A stretch of DNA of 13,573 nucleotides from Cetobacterium sp. UBA6069 (GTDB taxonomy: Bacteria > Fusobacteriota > Fusobacteriia > Fusobacteriales > Fusobacteriaceae): the NCBI GenBank assembly GCA_002428805.1, contig DIXX01000078.1, positions 6,307 to 19,879 of the forward strand. The letters are read 5' to 3'. A program made the position numbers and the translations under genes. Shown piece by piece: positions 1-7,685 of the stretch. Under the pieces are notes generated by a model that did not search any database, was not told where the DNA came from, and saw only the letters and a program-made list of their open reading frames with translations. Every line of letters begins with the position of its first letter. Positions within the stretch are counted from its first letter, which is position 1.

Positions 1-2042
1 CACCTGTAGACCCTGAGCCACCTGTGGAACCTGAAGTTATCCTTCCAACTATTGGAAATGTTCTATTAACTACATCTAACAAAAAAGCTACTGTTGTTTC
101 TCAATCAATTTCTGATGTTCAAGGTAGACTTACTCAGGTTACTTATAACCTAAAGACTTCTGTTAGAAATACTATCGAGCAAAGAACTACAACTATACCG
201 ACTACACCTGTTACATTCAACAGTGTTTTAACTGCTGGAGATTATATTGTAGAAGCTATATTCTCATACACAGGAGCTAACTCTTTAGAGCAGAGCGTTA
301 AGTATTCAAATACTGCAAAGATAGAGGATGACGTTATTGTTCCTCCACCATCAACTGAGGCTATTGCAACGTTAAAACTTACTTCAAGTCAATCTTGGGG
401 AACTGGATTCAGCGCTAACTTAGAGCTAATCTCTCATAGCGATGAGAACTTTGCTGGAAACTGGGAATTAAGTTTTGATTCTCCTGCATCAAGCCTTTCT
501 CAATGGCAAATCAATGCTTCTAAAGTTGGAAATAGAATAGTTATAACTTCTGGAACTGACTGGTCTGGAGCACCTAATTTTAACTTAGGACCAAACAGCA
601 GCTTTAAAATAGATGGAATAAATGGAAATGGAGCTCCATTCGACAGTAATATTGCTGCAAACGCTACTTTAAATGGTAACCCAGTTACTCTTATGATTAA
701 CGGAGAGGTTATCGGTGGTGGAACTACTCCTGACCCAGAACCTAATCCTGATCCAGAAACTCCAACAGTTGCATTCCCTGATAGACTTCCTATCTTAGGG
801 TCAACTGAAGTTGGAACGATTTACCTAAACGGAGAGGAAACTACTGTTTTAGGAACTGTTTCTGTTCCTCATATAAATATTCATTCTGAATATGCTATAT
901 ATGTAAATGGATTTAAAACATCATTAAAACCTGTAGAGTTAACAAGAAGATCTTCAATGTTAAATGTAAATATTGCGGTATCAACTTTACCTCTATTAAC
1001 TGGGAACAATGAAGTTCAATTAGTATTTGCTGGAATTGGAGAAACTTCTGTAACTTACTTCACAACAAATACATTAACTCTAAAAAAAGAATCTACAGGA
1101 ACTTCTAAGAAATCTCTTATTGGTTACTGGTCATCTTGGAATGGAAACTCAGGTGTAACTAAATACATCGACTTAGAAGCTGTTCCATCTGAATATGACA
1201 CAATCGTTGTTTCATTCATCGAGCACTCAAACGACTATTTAACTCCTCAATTCAACCCTGAAGCTGATGGAAAAGTTACAAGAAGCGAGTTTGTACAAAA
1301 AGTTGCTAGAATGAAAGCAAAAGGTCACAACGTTATAATTGCTGTTGGAGGACAAAATGGAGTATTCCATTTAGGATCTGAAAACGATAAAAAGGTATTC
1401 GTAGATGGTGTAATTAGAATTATTGAAGAGTTTGGATTCAACGGATTTGACGTTGACTTAGAAGGGCAAAGTGCTCAAAATGGAACTAAATATGTTGTAG
1501 ATGCAATTCAAGAGATTGTTGAATACTTCAGAGCTAAAGATCCTAACTTCGTATACTCAATGGCTCCAGAAGTTGCATACTTAATAAGTGAAGGATTTGG
1601 AAGATTATATGCTGATTTAATAACTCAAACTAAGCATTTAATAACAACAATTCACCCTCAATTCTACAATGCACCTGGAACTGGAATTTATCCATTTGAT
1701 GGAAGTGGAAACGCTGTAATGTGTAATGATCAAGCTAAATTCATTCCTGAGTTTACTGAAGCTTTAATCAAAGGACATGATGGACCTGCTTGGGGCGGAG
1801 CTTACGCTCAACTATTCCCAATTGGACCAATCCCTGAAGAGATATTAGCAATTGGATTACCAGCTGGAGTTGGAGCTGCAGGAACTGGAGCTATCAATGA
1901 TATGAACGTATTCACTAACGCTTGGAGAGAAATTCAAAGAAGAGGATATGAAAATGTAAAAGGATTCATGACTTGGAGTATTGACTGGGATGAGCACCAT
2001 AACTGGCAATTCAAAAATGCTATAGCTCCTCTTATTAAATAG
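1..2042 (+). CDS. Modular extracellular chitinase, GH18 with CBM2-like domain (5' end outside window)
   Basis: The frame is open to the window edge: codons from base 3 read PVDPEPPVEPEV, so the GTG at 24 is not a start and the gene is 5'-truncated. Counting nt 24 as residue 1, the order is: an acidic/proline linker; a beta-rich Ig/Fn3-like segment (about 5-105); a CBM2-like carbohydrate-binding domain (about 115-229, with spaced Trp125, 147, 161 and 180); a PDPEPNPDPE linker (236-245); a second Ig-like segment (about 250-355); and a GH18 catalytic domain (about 364-672). The GH18 core shows IGYWSSWN, a VGG strand and NGFDVDLEG, whose Glu480 would be the catalytic acid. MTWSIDWD (649-656) supplies the conserved C-terminal Trp. 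The family cleaves beta-1,4-GlcNAc polymers. Such a domain string implies export and surface or secreted action, but the signal peptide lies outside the window. The first Asp of the usual DxxDxDxE motif is Asn473. The patatin gene follows immediately. Confidence 0.9.
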   Translation, partial: PVDPEPPVEPEVILPTIGNVLLTTSNKKATVVSQSISDVQGRLTQVTYNLKTSVRNTIEQRTTTIPTTPVTFNSVLTAGDYIVEAIFSYTGANSLEQSVKYSNTAKIEDDVIVPPPSTEAIATLKLTSSQSWGTGFSANLELISHSDENFAGNWELSFDSPASSLSQWQINASKVGNRIVITSGTDWSGAPNFNLGPNSSFKIDGINGNGAPFDSNIAANATLNGNPVTLMINGEVIGGGTTPDPEPNPDPETPTVAFPDRLPILGSTEVGTIYLNGEETTVLGTVSVPHINIHSEYAIYVNGFKTSLKPVELTRRSSMLNVNIAVSTLPLLTGNNEVQLVFAGIGETSVTYFTTNTLTLKKESTGTSKKSLIGYWSSWNGNSGVTKYIDLEAVPSEYDTIVVSFIEHSNDYLTPQFNPEADGKVTRSEFVQKVARMKAKGHNVIIAVGGQNGVFHLGSENDKKVFVDGVIRIIEEFGFNGFDVDLEGQSAQNGTKYVVDAIQEIVEYFRAKDPNFVYSMAPEVAYLISEGFGRLYADLITQTKHLITTIHPQFYNAPGTGIYPFDGSGNAVMCNDQAKFIPEFTEALIKGHDGPAWGGAYAQLFPIGPIPEEILAIGLPAGVGAAGTGAINDMNVFTNAWREIQRRGYENVKGFMTWSIDWDEHHNWQFKNAIAPLIK

Positions 2043-2050
2043 TGATTCTT

Positions 2051-3064
2051 ATGAAAAAACTAAGAATTTTATCTATTGATGGTGGTGGTGTTAAAGGAAT
2101 TGTTCCTGCAATTATATGTGAATATTTAGAAAATGAGATTTCTAAAAAAGTTAATAGAAAGGTATTTCTTCATGAATACTTTGACCTAATTGTTGGAACA
2201 AGTACCGGAGGGATTTTAGGAGCCCTCTACACATCACCTAAATACCATACAGCTACAGAAATTGTAGACCTTTACAAAAATTGTGGAGATAAAATTTTTA
2301 ATAAAAATATAATTAGAAGGATTTCATCGTTTGGTGGAATCCTTCGTCCTAAATACTCCACAAAAGCCTTAGAAGAGCTATCTGAGTCTCTTTTCGGGGA
2401 TATAAACTTAAGCGACACTACAAAACCTTTTATGACAACTTCTTATGATCTTATTAGAGCTAAGGAGATTTTTTTTGATAGTTTAAATGCTAAAAGAAAG
2501 CCTTTAAAAAATTTCAAACTTAAAGATGTTGTTATTGCAACTTCTTCAGCTCCGGTTTACTTCAATGCAAAAAAATTAATTTCTTTAAATAATGATCTAT
2601 ACAATTGTATAGATGGTGGTATTTTTGCTAATAACCCAGCTCTTATAGCATACGCTGAAGCTAGAAATATAGACTTTAAAAAGCATTTAGAAGAGGATAA
2701 ACCTTCATTTCCTGGATCGGATGATATGATTTTAATATCGCTTGGAACAGGGCATAAAGAGGGATATAAAAACTATGAACATCTAAAAACAAAAGGTGGG
2801 GCAAAATGGGTTATGCCTATAATAGATATTCTATTTGCAGCCCAATCAAATACGGATGACTTTATTTTAAGAAAAATATTTGATTCTTCTAAAAATAAAT
2901 GGAATTACTATAGAATAAATCCTAGATTATATAAAGGATCTTTAGAGTTAGATAACAAATCAGAAGAGAATATAAAAAAGCTTTGTGATGACGCTCATGA
3001 ATTTATAAAAAGAAATAAAGATAAGTTAGACGATATAATTCTTCAGCTTATTTTAAATAATTAG
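2051..3064 (+). CDS. Patatin-like phospholipase
   Basis: A 337-aa patatin-family lipid acyl hydrolase. From the ATG at 2051 it shows the oxyanion-hole motif DGGGVKG (10-16), the nucleophile elbow GTSTGG with Ser51, and the catalytic Asp in DGG (Asp188) followed by IFANNPA, so the Ser-Asp dyad is intact. It has no signal peptide, membrane segment or beta-barrel domain, so it is likely cytosolic, unlike autotransporter patatins of some fusobacteria. An in-frame GTG at 2042 overlaps the chitinase stop (TAGTG). I chose ATG 2051 because the protein then begins MKKLRILSIDGGG, as is usual for the family, but GTG 2042 remains possible. No strong Shine-Dalgarno precedes either start, so translation may be coupled to the chitinase. 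A terminator starts at the stop codon. The substrate (phospholipid or galactolipid) is unknown. Confidence 0.92.
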   Translation: MKKLRILSIDGGGVKGIVPAIICEYLENEISKKVNRKVFLHEYFDLIVGTSTGGILGALYTSPKYHTATEIVDLYKNCGDKIFNKNIIRRISSFGGILRPKYSTKALEELSESLFGDINLSDTTKPFMTTSYDLIRAKEIFFDSLNAKRKPLKNFKLKDVVIATSSAPVYFNAKKLISLNNDLYNCIDGGIFANNPALIAYAEARNIDFKKHLEEDKPSFPGSDDMILISLGTGHKEGYKNYEHLKTKGGAKWVMPIIDILFAAQSNTDDFILRKIFDSSKNKWNYYRINPRLYKGSLELDNKSEENIKKLCDDAHEFIKRNKDKLDDIILQLILNN

Positions 3065-3097
3065 CTACTAAATATAATTTAGTGGCTTTTTTATTTT
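3064..3097 (+). terminator. Rho-independent terminator of chitinase-patatin operon
   Basis: A 9-bp stem (3064-3072 GCTACTAAA with 3078-3086 TTTAGTGGC, one G-T pair) has a 5-nt loop and is followed by TTTTTTATTTT. It begins on the last base of the patatin stop codon. Confidence 0.85.
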
Positions 3098-3098
3098 A

Positions 3099-3131
3099 CA
3101 AAAAATAAAAAAAACTCTTTTTACAGAGTTT
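3099..3131 (-). terminator. Terminator of the tRNA operon
   Basis: Read on the minus strand, a 7-bp stem AAACTCT/AGAGTTT (3125-3131 with 3112-3118) and a 6-nt loop are followed by a long T-rich tract (down to about 3099). It lies 11 bases past the CCA end of tRNA-Met. Confidence 0.8.
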
Positions 3132-3141
3132 AAATTTCTAT

Positions 3142-3218
3142 TGGTGCCTAGAAAAGGATTCGAACCTTCGACCGCCCGGGTATGAACCGGGTGCTCTAGC
3201 CAACTGAGCTATCTAGGC
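3142..3218 (-). tRNA. tRNA-Met (CAU), elongator type
   Basis: A 77-nt cloverleaf with encoded CCA. The acceptor stem GCCTAGA/TCTAGGC is fully paired with discriminator A. The D arm contains AGCTCAGTTGG, the T arm contains GGTTCGAATCC, and the anticodon loop TTCATAC gives CAU. The perfect 1-72 pair and the lack of three consecutive GC pairs next to the anticodon exclude initiator tRNA. A lysidine-modified tRNA-Ile(CAU) cannot be wholly excluded from sequence. It is the last gene of a three-tRNA transcript. Confidence 0.93.
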
Positions 3219-3225
3219 AATGAAA

Positions 3226-3301
3226 TGGCAGGCCAAGAGGGACTCGAACCCCCAACCCTCGGTTTTGGAGACCGATGCTCTACCAATTGAGCCATTAGCC
3301 T
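3226..3301 (-). tRNA. tRNA-Trp (CCA)
   Basis: A 76-nt cloverleaf with encoded CCA and discriminator G, the usual Trp identity base. The acceptor stem is AGGCTAA/TTGGCCT with one G-T pair. The anticodon arm TCGGT-CTCCAAA-ACCGA gives anticodon CCA. It lies 7 bases upstream of tRNA-Met and 3 bases downstream of tRNA-Pro, so all three must be cut from one precursor. Confidence 0.96.
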
Positions 3302-3304
3302 GCA

Positions 3305-3381
3305 TGGTCGGAATAGCAAGATTCGAACTTGCGGCCCCCTGCTCCCAAGGCAGGTGCGCTACCGGACTGCGCTATATTCCG
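3305..3381 (-). tRNA. tRNA-Pro (UGG)
   Basis: A 77-nt cloverleaf with encoded CCA. The acceptor stem CGGAATA/TATTCCG is fully paired, with discriminator A. The anticodon arm CCTGC-CTTGGGA-GCAGG gives UGG, and the D arm holds the typical Pro sequence GCGCAGTCCGGTAGCGC. It is the first gene of the tRNA operon. Confidence 0.96.
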
Positions 3382-3424
3382 AACTATTTTATTTCTGTAA
3401 CTCGCTCTCGCTCGCTACATAATT

Positions 3425-3453
3425 ATAGTATCATAATTTTTAAACATTGTCAA
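3425..3453 (-). promoter_or_regulatory. Promoter of the tRNA operon
   Basis: On the minus strand there is a perfect -35 TTGACA (3448-3453), a 17-bp spacer and a -10 TACTAT (3425-3430) preceded by TGA, an extended -10. The start should fall near 3418, just before a GC-rich leader made of GCGAG-type repeats (about 3400-3418) that precedes tRNA-Pro. Confidence 0.8.
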
Positions 3454-3487
3454 CAAACTTTTTTATTTTTTTATATTTTTTTATTTA

Positions 3488-3496
3488 TGGTATAAT
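3488..3496 (+). promoter_or_regulatory. Extended -10 promoter of the exonuclease III gene
   Basis: TGGTATAAT carries a perfect -10 with TGn extension, 40 bases before the ATG. The -35 region is only a T-rich run. It diverges from the tRNA promoter at 3425-3453. Confidence 0.6.
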
Positions 3497-3536
3497 CTAC
3501 AGTAGATAATTTTTAATAAATATACGGAGGAAAACT

Positions 3537-4295
3537 ATGAAAAAATTAATTTCTTGGAATGTAAATGGTTTAAGAGCAGTACTTCAAAAAAACTTTTTAG
3601 AATACTTCAATGAAGTTGACGCTGACGCTCTTTGTCTACAAGAAATAAAGTTACAAGAGGGACAAACTGATTTCAATCCTGAGGGTTATAATTGCTATTG
3701 GAACTACGCTGAAAAAAAAGGATATTCTGGAACAGCAATTTTTACAAAACAAAAACCAATCTCTGTTTCTTATGATATAGGAATAGAGCATCACGATAAA
3801 GAGGGAAGAGTTATTACTCTAGAGTTTGAAAACTATTACCTTGTTAATGTTTATACTCCAAACTCTCAAACTGAGCTTGCAAGACTTGATTATAGAATGA
3901 CTTGGGAAGACGACTTTAGAAATTATCTTTTAGAGTTAGATTCTAAAAAACCTGTTGTTCTTTGTGGGGATTTAAATGTTGCCCACACTGAAATAGACTT
4001 AAAAAATCCAAAATCAAATAGAAAAAATGCTGGTTTTACTGATGAAGAGAGAGCAAAGTTCACTCAACTTTTAGAAAGTGGTTTTGTTGATAGCTTTAGA
4101 TACCTTCATCCAAATACCACAGATATCTACTCATGGTGGTCATATAGATTCAGTGCAAGAAAAAATAATGCAGGATGGAGAATAGATTATTTCGTAGTTT
4201 CTAACAAAATAAAAGCAAACATTAAAGAAGCTAATATTCACACTGAAACTCTAGGTTCTGACCACTGTCCAGTTGAACTTATTTTAGATATTTAA
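3537..4295 (+). CDS. exoA: Exodeoxyribonuclease III (ExoA/XthA type AP endonuclease)
   Basis: 252 aa, full length for the exonuclease III family of the endonuclease/exonuclease/phosphatase fold. The enzyme cuts DNA 5' to abasic sites in base excision repair and has 3'-5' exonuclease activity. Visible catalytic residues are Asn10 in SWNVNGLRA, the metal ligand Glu36 in LQEIKLQ, Tyr106 in NVYTPNS, Asp145 and Asn147 in GDLNVAH, Asp217 in GWRIDYF, and the Asp242/His243 pair in GSDHCPV. A GGAGG site lies 6 bases before the ATG and an extended -10 lies just upstream. No clear terminator follows, so some read-through into the permease gene is possible. It is cytosolic. No family hallmark is missing. 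Confidence 0.97.
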   Translation: MKKLISWNVNGLRAVLQKNFLEYFNEVDADALCLQEIKLQEGQTDFNPEGYNCYWNYAEKKGYSGTAIFTKQKPISVSYDIGIEHHDKEGRVITLEFENYYLVNVYTPNSQTELARLDYRMTWEDDFRNYLLELDSKKPVVLCGDLNVAHTEIDLKNPKSNRKNAGFTDEERAKFTQLLESGFVDSFRYLHPNTTDIYSWWSYRFSARKNNAGWRIDYFVVSNKIKANIKEANIHTETLGSDHCPVELILDI

Positions 4296-4392
4296 TATTA
4301 TTTTTTTTAAAGGATTTCTACTTTTTTTTGGTAAATGAGTTTACAAACAAAAAGCTTTTTAAAAGTTTCTATTAAAATGGGGGATGATCTTT

Positions 4393-5676
4393 ATGTTTCG
4401 TGACTCTTACAGCAAAAATAAGTTTCTAATCACTATTGAAGGAATGAGTGCAAATACCTTATCTTTAGGAATACAAGGATTTGCACTCACTGCTTTGGCA
4501 CTTTATTTTGGATGCAAGCCCTTTTGGATATCTATTATCACAACCTTACCTTTAGGACTTCAACTTCTTCAAATTTTTTTAGGAACATACTATAAATTTT
4601 TCAAAACTAAAAAACAAGCTATGCTTTTTAGCGCTGCTGCTGCAAGAATTCCTATGTGTTTTCTTTTTTTTATTGTACTTTTTGATAAAACCGACTATCG
4701 CTATCTCGTAGGAATAGTTTTTATCTATTCTTTTTTTTCTGCTTTTCTAAGTGGAATTTGGACTAGCTCTGTTGGAGATATTATAAAAAAAGAGGACCGT
4801 GGGCTTTTCTTTTCTAAAAGATTTACTCTTGTATCTATCTCTACAGTTTTTTTCTCTTATATAGTATCTAAAGCTTTAAACTATAATCCTGGAAAAACAA
4901 GTATACTTCTACTTACATTTATAATTGCAATCGCTGCAATCACAACTTTAATTTTACTATATTTTCATGAGATTCCTGATTTTTCAGAAAAACAAAGAGA
5001 GTTTTCTATAAAAAAACCTCTAAAAGACTCAAATTTTCTTAATTTTTTAACTTTTATAGCTATGTGGAATTTTTCTATTGAATTCACAAAACCATATTTC
5101 TACTATTTTGCGGTTGTAGATTTAAATGCTTCATATAACATTTTAGGATTATCTACATCTTTAACCGCTATTCTTTCTATTTTTTCTTTCTTCATATATG
5201 GAAAACTTGTAGAAAGAATTGGTTATAAAAAGTTATTATCTTTTGGAATTGGAGTTTCTACTTATGTTGTTATATTCTATTTTTTAATGACAAAAGAAAC
5301 TGTAAATAGTTTGATTATGTTAGATGCTATTGGAACTGCGATTGGATGGTCAGCAATAAATCTTTCTGTCTTTAGTTTACTACTTGAGTTATCATCTCCA
5401 GACAGAGACTCTTATACAGCTGCCTACTCTCTTTCTATAGGTGTTTTAGGCCTAACTGGTGCCTTTTTAGGAGGATATTTAGCCAACTTTCTCCAAGGAA
5501 AAACTATAACAATTTTCGGAGATTCATACGCTGGCTTAAAATTAATGTTTTTAATCAGTTTATTTTTAAGATTTTATTGTATGTTACTTCTTACAAAAGT
5601 TAGAGCTTATCAAAAAAATCTTTATTATCCTGGAATATATCCATCTCTTGTTTATCTTTTAAGAAGTAGAAGGTAA
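4393..5676 (+). CDS. MFS-like membrane permease, substrate unknown
   Basis: A 427-aa hydrophobic protein with about 12 predicted membrane helices in two halves separated by a charged central loop (HEIPDFSEKQREFSIKKPLK). This is the layout of the major facilitator superfamily. Recognisable features are a short GKLVERIGYKK loop between helices in the second half and a glycine-rich late helix (GVLGLTGAFLGGYLANF). No substrate-specific motif is evident. An in-frame ATG occurs at 4384, but the G-rich ribosome site (4379-4383) abuts it. The ATG at 4393 is 9 bases downstream and is the better start. The C-terminus is basic and cytoplasmic. The 97-bp gap after the exonuclease gene shows no convincing promoter or terminator. 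A strong bidirectional terminator follows. Confidence 0.85.
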   Translation: MFRDSYSKNKFLITIEGMSANTLSLGIQGFALTALALYFGCKPFWISIITTLPLGLQLLQIFLGTYYKFFKTKKQAMLFSAAAARIPMCFLFFIVLFDKTDYRYLVGIVFIYSFFSAFLSGIWTSSVGDIIKKEDRGLFFSKRFTLVSISTVFFSYIVSKALNYNPGKTSILLLTFIIAIAAITTLILLYFHEIPDFSEKQREFSIKKPLKDSNFLNFLTFIAMWNFSIEFTKPYFYYFAVVDLNASYNILGLSTSLTAILSIFSFFIYGKLVERIGYKKLLSFGIGVSTYVVIFYFLMTKETVNSLIMLDAIGTAIGWSAINLSVFSLLLELSSPDRDSYTAAYSLSIGVLGLTGAFLGGYLANFLQGKTITIFGDSYAGLKLMFLISLFLRFYCMLLLTKVRAYQKNLYYPGIYPSLVYLLRSRR

Positions 5677-5689
5677 ATAGTGATTATGA

Positions 5690-5737
5690 AAAAGAGACCT
5701 TAAAGCAAAGTTTAACACTATGCAAAAGGTCTCTTTT
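5690..5737. terminator. Bidirectional terminator between convergent genes
   Basis: A perfect 12-bp stem (5690-5701 AAAAGAGACCTT with 5726-5737 AAGGTCTCTTTT) has T-rich sequence on both strands. It ends the permease transcript on plus and the 211-aa gene transcript on minus. The 24-nt loop is unusually large for a terminator. Confidence 0.82.
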
Positions 5738-5738
5738 A

Positions 5739-6374
5739 TTATTTATTTCCTTTTAAACAAAACTCTTCAAAATGTGGAAGTGTTAAACACCAATCACAGA
5801 AGTTACCCCAGTCTTCTTTTAACTTATGGTATCTTCTTTGAAGATAGATTGTTTTTAATTGTAAGTAAGATGTCGTTACTCTCATAGTTTGCTCTAAGCC
5901 CATTGGACAATTAGATATTATCTTCATATAAATTTCATATTTAGTATAGATTTTTCCATCTACTTCAACCTCTTTTTGATCTTTTTCAAAAGCGTTGAAA
6001 ATTTCAATCCATCTATTTAAATTTTCAATTACAACATCATCCACATATTCATTACAAGAAGTTTTTAAATCCATCTTTGTAAGTCTATGCATTTTTGAAG
6101 TTGAAGAAACTATATCAGCAAAATGGTATCTTTGGAACTGTGGTGTCCAGTAGTTTGGATAAGTTATATCAAACTGAACTATAATTCCTTTTAAGAAGTT
6201 ATCATGCCCTGTTCCAGTTGGTACATTTCCTAATTTCCCAGCTCTTTTATAATCTTTTTCTTCCAAACTTAGAGTTTCATCCCACTCCTCTATCGACTCA
6301 GCTATCATAGGATATCCACTCGCTATTAAACTTTCATCTAAACCATAAACTCTATCGTTAAATATTTTTAACAT
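5739..6374 (-). CDS. Conserved protein of unknown function, possibly ThyX-like
   Basis: A 211-aa soluble protein without signal peptide or membrane segments. I do not recognise a named family with certainty. Its core reads RYHFADIVSSTSKMHRLTKMD (about 82-102) and, later, CPMGLEQTMRVTTSYLQLKT (156-175) followed by QRRYHKLKEDW and a Trp/Cys-rich tail NFCDWCLTLPHFEEFC. The arrangement of an R-x-H...S...HR block followed by a T-x-x-Y-L-x-L-K helix recalls flavin-dependent thymidylate synthase (ThyX). The spacing does not match the canonical RHRxxSxNxxSxR signature, so this is a weak inference. Similar proteins occur, to my recollection, in phages and Firmicutes. AAGGAGG precedes the ATG, and an extended -10 lies about 30 bases upstream. 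Confidence 0.75.
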   Translation of the reverse strand: MLKIFNDRVYGLDESLIASGYPMIAESIEEWDETLSLEEKDYKRAGKLGNVPTGTGHDNFLKGIIVQFDITYPNYWTPQFQRYHFADIVSSTSKMHRLTKMDLKTSCNEYVDDVVIENLNRWIEIFNAFEKDQKEVEVDGKIYTKYEIYMKIISNCPMGLEQTMRVTTSYLQLKTIYLQRRYHKLKEDWGNFCDWCLTLPHFEEFCLKGNK

Positions 6375-6402
6375 GCTAACCTCCTTAAAACTTTCTCTAA
6401 AG

Positions 6403-6411
6403 ATTATAACA
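6403..6411 (-). promoter_or_regulatory. Extended -10 promoter for the 211-aa gene
   Basis: On the minus strand, TGTTATAAT is a perfect -10 with TGn extension. At 17 bp spacing only a weak -35 (TTAAAT) is present. Its position, 28 bases before the ATG, suggests separate expression from the upstream transporter gene. Confidence 0.6.
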
Positions 6412-6454
6412 TATTTTATATTTTAATTTAATGCCTAATTTTAAATATAACAAA

Positions 6455-7642
6455 TTAACGAAGTATATTCATAAACAGTGTTATTATTCCTGCATTAAAG
6501 AAATCTATAAATAATCCTCCAACTATAGGAATTACGAAAAATGCCTTTGGTGATGGGAAATATTTATCTGTTAAAGCTTCCATATTTGCTAAAGCTTTCG
6601 GTGTCGTTCCAAATCCACATCCACAGTGACCACTTGTGATAACAACTGCATCATAATCTTTTCCAGTCAATCTGAAAGTTATAAAATAAGTGAAAACTCC
6701 AATTAGAGCAGTTTGAGCTACTAACATTATGACTAAAGGAAGAGCTAAGCCTTCAAGTTCCCAAAGCTTAAATGTCATAAGAGTCATTGATAAAAATATT
6801 GTAAGTGTAAATCCTCCAATAATATTTATAATATCTAAATGGACATCATATATCCCACTAAAATCAGAGATATTTCTGATTATTGCTGCTGCAAACATAG
6901 CTCCTATATAAGATGGTAAAACTATACCAGCTCCAGATAAAAAGTTTGAAATTAAACTTCCAACACCCATTGCTATTATTATTTGGAAAGAAGCTGTTGA
7001 AATATGTTTTGGATCTAAAGGTGTGTTTTTCTTGTTCTCTGAATCGTAAACTTCACCTGTCTCTCTTTTTTCTAATAAATTATGCTTTTTTATCAATCTA
7101 TTCGCTAATGGTCCTGAAATCAAGCTCCCAACAATTAAAGCATAGGTTGCTGTTGCCATTGCTACAACCGTAGCGCCCTCTGCTCCATAGCTTTCAAGTA
7201 TCGGTGCAAATGCCCCTGCTGTTCCAGGACCACCCGTTGTTGACATAGACCCTGTTGCTAATCCTATCAAAGGATTTAACTTTAAAACTCCTGCTAATCC
7301 AACTCCCAATATATTTTGAGCTATTGCTAATCCTACAGAAGCTATTAAAAACATAAATACTGGCATTCCAGCTTTTTTCAATAATTTTAAACTTGCTGAG
7401 TATCCAATTGTTGTAAAGAAGGCAATCATAAAAAGGCTTCTTAGTGAATCCTCAAATATGAAATTGAACAGCCCTGTTTTATAACCAATAAATGTTATTA
7501 TTGAAAATGCTGTCCCACCTGTTACTGACTCTGGAATACAATTTTCCTTTAAAAATTTAAATGTATGATTTAAAAATTTTCCTATATACAACACAATAAC
7601 AGCCATTGCAATAGTCTGAATCGTTGATAACTCTATCGTCAT
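6455..7642 (-). CDS. gltS: GltS-family sodium/solute (glutamate) symporter
   Basis: 395 aa, close to the about 400 aa of E. coli GltS and colinear with it. Shared features are the N-terminal LKENCIPESVTGG (31-43), FFTTIGYSASL (75-85), KLWELEGLALP (292-302), GKDYDAVVITSGHCGCGFGT (327-346) and a C-terminal FFVIPIVGGLFIDFFNA stretch. These support an inverted-repeat membrane transporter with two re-entrant hairpins. The second hairpin motif SGHCGCGFG matches GltS well. In the first hairpin, E. coli has GGHGTG and this protein has GGPGTAG (137-143), so specificity may differ from glutamate. AGGAGG lies 6 bases before the ATG. It follows the nucleoside hydrolase gene by 43 bases without a terminator, so the two are probably one operon. 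The name is by family; the substrate is unproven. Confidence 0.88.
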   Translation of the reverse strand: MTIELSTIQTIAMAVIVLYIGKFLNHTFKFLKENCIPESVTGGTAFSIITFIGYKTGLFNFIFEDSLRSLFMIAFFTTIGYSASLKLLKKAGMPVFMFLIASVGLAIAQNILGVGLAGVLKLNPLIGLATGSMSTTGGPGTAGAFAPILESYGAEGATVVAMATATYALIVGSLISGPLANRLIKKHNLLEKRETGEVYDSENKKNTPLDPKHISTASFQIIIAMGVGSLISNFLSGAGIVLPSYIGAMFAAAIIRNISDFSGIYDVHLDIINIIGGFTLTIFLSMTLMTFKLWELEGLALPLVIMLVAQTALIGVFTYFITFRLTGKDYDAVVITSGHCGCGFGTTPKALANMEALTDKYFPSPKAFFVIPIVGGLFIDFFNAGIITLFMNILR

Positions 7643-7685
7643 CTAGTACCTCCTCTAAACATTTTTTATGTATATATTTAAAAAT

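Noticed and set aside
24..26. GTG as the start of the chitinase gene
   Set aside because: The same frame is open upstream to the window edge and encodes more of the same proline/acidic linker, so the gene continues outside the window.
3220..3495. Open reading frame on plus across the tRNA genes
   Set aside because: It runs antisense through tRNA-Trp and tRNA-Pro and into their promoter, and has no ribosome site or family-like sequence.
4296..4392. Possible promoter or terminator between the exonuclease and permease genes (TTTACA at 4340-4345; GTAAA/TTTAC hairpin at 4331-4343; AAAAAGCTTTTT palindrome)
   Set aside because: No -10 sits at acceptable spacing from TTTACA, and the hairpins are too weak or lack a T-run.
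5677..5721. Alternative pairing of ATAGTG (5677-5682) with CACTAT (5716-5721) across the bidirectional terminator, as an antiterminator
   Set aside because: Six AT-rich pairs cannot compete with the perfect 12-bp stem, and no regulatory context supports it.
6729..7173. Two plus-strand open frames inside the GltS-like gene
   Set aside because: They are shadows of a clearly recognisable gene on minus, without ribosome sites.
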